Position numbers and translations under genes: made by a program. 64,000 bases of DNA from Streptomyces vilmorinianum (GTDB lineage Bacteria > Actinomycetota > Actinomycetes > Streptomycetales > Streptomycetaceae), in assembly GCF_005517195.1 (NCBI RefSeq), contig NZ_CP040244.1, positions 3,366,001 through 3,430,000 of the forward strand. The letters run 5' to 3'. Positions 63,145-64,000 of the stretch are shown in pieces (position 1 is the stretch's first letter; every line of letters begins with the position of its first letter). Below the pieces are notes generated by a model. That model saw only the letters and a list, made by a program, of their open reading frames with translations. It ran no database searches and was not told the origin of the DNA.

Positions 63145-63510
63145 TTACTCGTCGCCCGCGGTCACGACGGGCGCCTTCGCCCCCGCCTCGGCCGCGGTTG
63201 TCGCCGCCGCACGGGCCTCGCCCTGCCTGCGACCGCGCCGCAGACCGAAGTAGTACGCGAGGACACCGGCGCCGATGGCCGCCTGCAGGGAGAACAGCGC
63301 CGACTCGATCTCACCGGACGGCGGCTCGTACAGCGGGCTGAACCACGGCTCGTAGTCGGGGTCGATCTCGGTGATCGCCGCCTCGGCCTGCCCGTCCGCG
63401 CCGGTGAACGGCTCCTCCTTGTCGTCACCGAGGCCCAGCGCGAGCGGCAGCACCGCCAGCGCCACCACCACGAGCAGCAGCAGCGCGTTGATCTTCGCGT
63501 TCCGGCTCAT
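63145..63510 (-). CDS. cbiN: Cobalt transport protein CbiN
   Basis: A 121-residue membrane protein with two spans: one near residues 7-26 ([20 protein letters not shown]) and one at about 75-95 ([20 protein letters not shown]). The loop between ([40 protein letters not shown]) matches the CbiN family, which helps CbiM bind Co2+ . ATG 63510 overlaps the CbiM stop (ATGA). The C-terminal Ala-rich tail is unusual but ends with TAA. Confidence 0.92.
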   Translation of the reverse strand: MSRNAKINALLLLVVVALAVLPLALGLGDDKEEPFTGADGQAEAAITEIDPDYEPWFSPLYEPPSGEIESALFSLQAAIGAGVLAYYFGLRRGRRQGEARAAATTAAEAGAKAPVVTAGDE

Positions 63511-64000
63511 CGGGCGCTCGCCTCCGTCGTGTCGGTCTTCCTGCCCTTCCCGGCCGGGAGCAGGACCCCGAGCCGGGTCAGGTCGCTCTTGCTGGACTGC
63601 CTCAGCAGACGCATCACGAGCACCGTCAGCAGACCCTCGCTGACGGCGAGCGGCAGCTGCGTGACGGCGAAGATCCCGCCGAACTTGGCGAGCGCGCCCA
63701 GCACGCCACTGCCCGGGTCCGGGAACGCCAGCGCGAGCTGCACGCTGGTGACGCAGTACGTGGAGAGGTCGGCGACGAACGCACCGAAGAACACGCTCAC
63801 CATGAGCGGCACGTCGAAGCGGCGCAGCAGCCAGTACATACCGAAGCCGGCCCACGGCCCGACGATCGCCATCGAGAAGACGTTGGCGCCGAGGGTGGTG
63901 AGCCCGCCGTGGGCGAGCAGCAGCGCCTGGAAGAGCAGCGTGATGGTGCCAAGGACCGCCATCACCGGCGGCCGGAACAGGATCGCGCCCAGACCCGTAC
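63507..64000 (-). CDS. cbiM: Cobalt/nickel transport substrate-binding membrane protein CbiM (partial, 5' end beyond window)
   Basis: At least 164 residues of the C-terminal portion of Cbi[21 protein letters not shown] and [18 protein letters not shown] are highly conserved CbiM blocks; [18 protein letters not shown] precedes them. The frame stays open to the right edge, so the start, the N-terminal metal-binding histidines and any upstream riboswitch are outside the window. It is the first gene of a cbiMNQO operon in the order M-N-Q-O. Whether it carries Co2+ or Ni2+ cannot be told without the N-terminus. Confidence 0.93.
   Translation of the reverse strand, partial: TGLGAILFRPPVMAVLGTITLLFQALLLAHGGLTTLGANVFSMAIVGPWAGFGMYWLLRRFDVPLMVSVFFGAFVADLSTYCVTSVQLALAFPDPGSGVLGALAKFGGIFAVTQLPLAVSEGLLTVLVMRLLRQSSKSDLTRLGVLLPAGKGRKTDTTEASAR

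Overview
The window is a very GC-rich actinobacterial chromosome segment, almost certainly from a Streptomyces. The evidence is GC-saturated third codon positions, frequent GTG starts with strong GGAGG-type ribosome sites, the monomeric NADP-isocitrate dehydrogenase, a cebR/cebEFG/bglC-type cellobiose locus, Streptomyces-type partner-switching sigma regulation, and only two TTA (bldA-type) leucine codons found by eye. No tRNA, rRNA, CRISPR array, insertion sequence or prophage was seen. Functions come from motif reading and recall of protein families; no search was run.

Layout, left to right. 0.3-6.9 kb: Tat-exported phospholipase C; a DeoR-type repressor divergent from an AgaS-like isomerase and a class II aldolase; a VanW/YoaR-type envelope protein. 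7.0-13.1 kb: GH1 beta-glucosidase, two sugar ABC permeases and a binding lipoprotein, with a divergent LacI-type regulator and two perfect TGGGAGCGCTCCCA boxes. 13.3-20.6 kb: PAP2 phosphatase, isocitrate dehydrogenase, a one-piece ECF sigma - zinc motif - membrane segment - CAP-domain protein, a convergent membrane-linked CAP protein, and a UspA protein. 20.9-22.9 kb: a protein resembling eukaryotic RhoGDI, an SDR-type epimerase, and a DUF5133 protein. 23.0-31.6 kb: a partner-switching signalling cluster (STAS antagonist, two ATPase anti-sigma-type proteins, SigB/F-type sigma factor, poly-HAMP hybrid histidine kinase, PP2C phosphatase, DUF3040 protein).

31.6-45 kb: small basic protein and second-type NAD+ DNA ligase, DD-carboxypeptidase, double-RCK membrane protein, MFS exporter with divergent CGNR regulator, cytochrome P450, NUDIX, M15 peptidase. 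42.6-46.7 kb: translationally coupled glycerol operon (glycerol kinase, [2Fe-2S]-tailed G3P dehydrogenase, second flavoprotein). 47-50.5 kb: two TTA-containing genes (unknown protein, APC permease) and a HutC-type GntR regulator. 50.6-53.4 kb: DUF2252 protein and FAD monooxygenase. 53.4-57.3 kb: metal island with an alpha5-site ArsR sensor, P-type ATPase, COG0523 GTPase, and a 56-residue cysteine-less ribosomal protein L32 preceded by a Zur-like box. 57.4-61.3 kb: PadR regulator, 2,4-dienoyl-CoA reductase, serine beta-lactamase-family protein. 61.5-64 kb: cbiMNQO cobalt/nickel ECF transporter, cut by the right edge.

The most unusual items are the transmembrane sigma factor with an extracytoplasmic CAP domain, the RhoGDI-like protein, the dense signalling cluster, and the paired TTA genes. 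Several operators (TGCTC repeats, CebR boxes, TGAA-N6-TTCA, a dre-like site, a 12-bp inverted repeat, a TGCAAC palindrome) can be read directly from the DNA.
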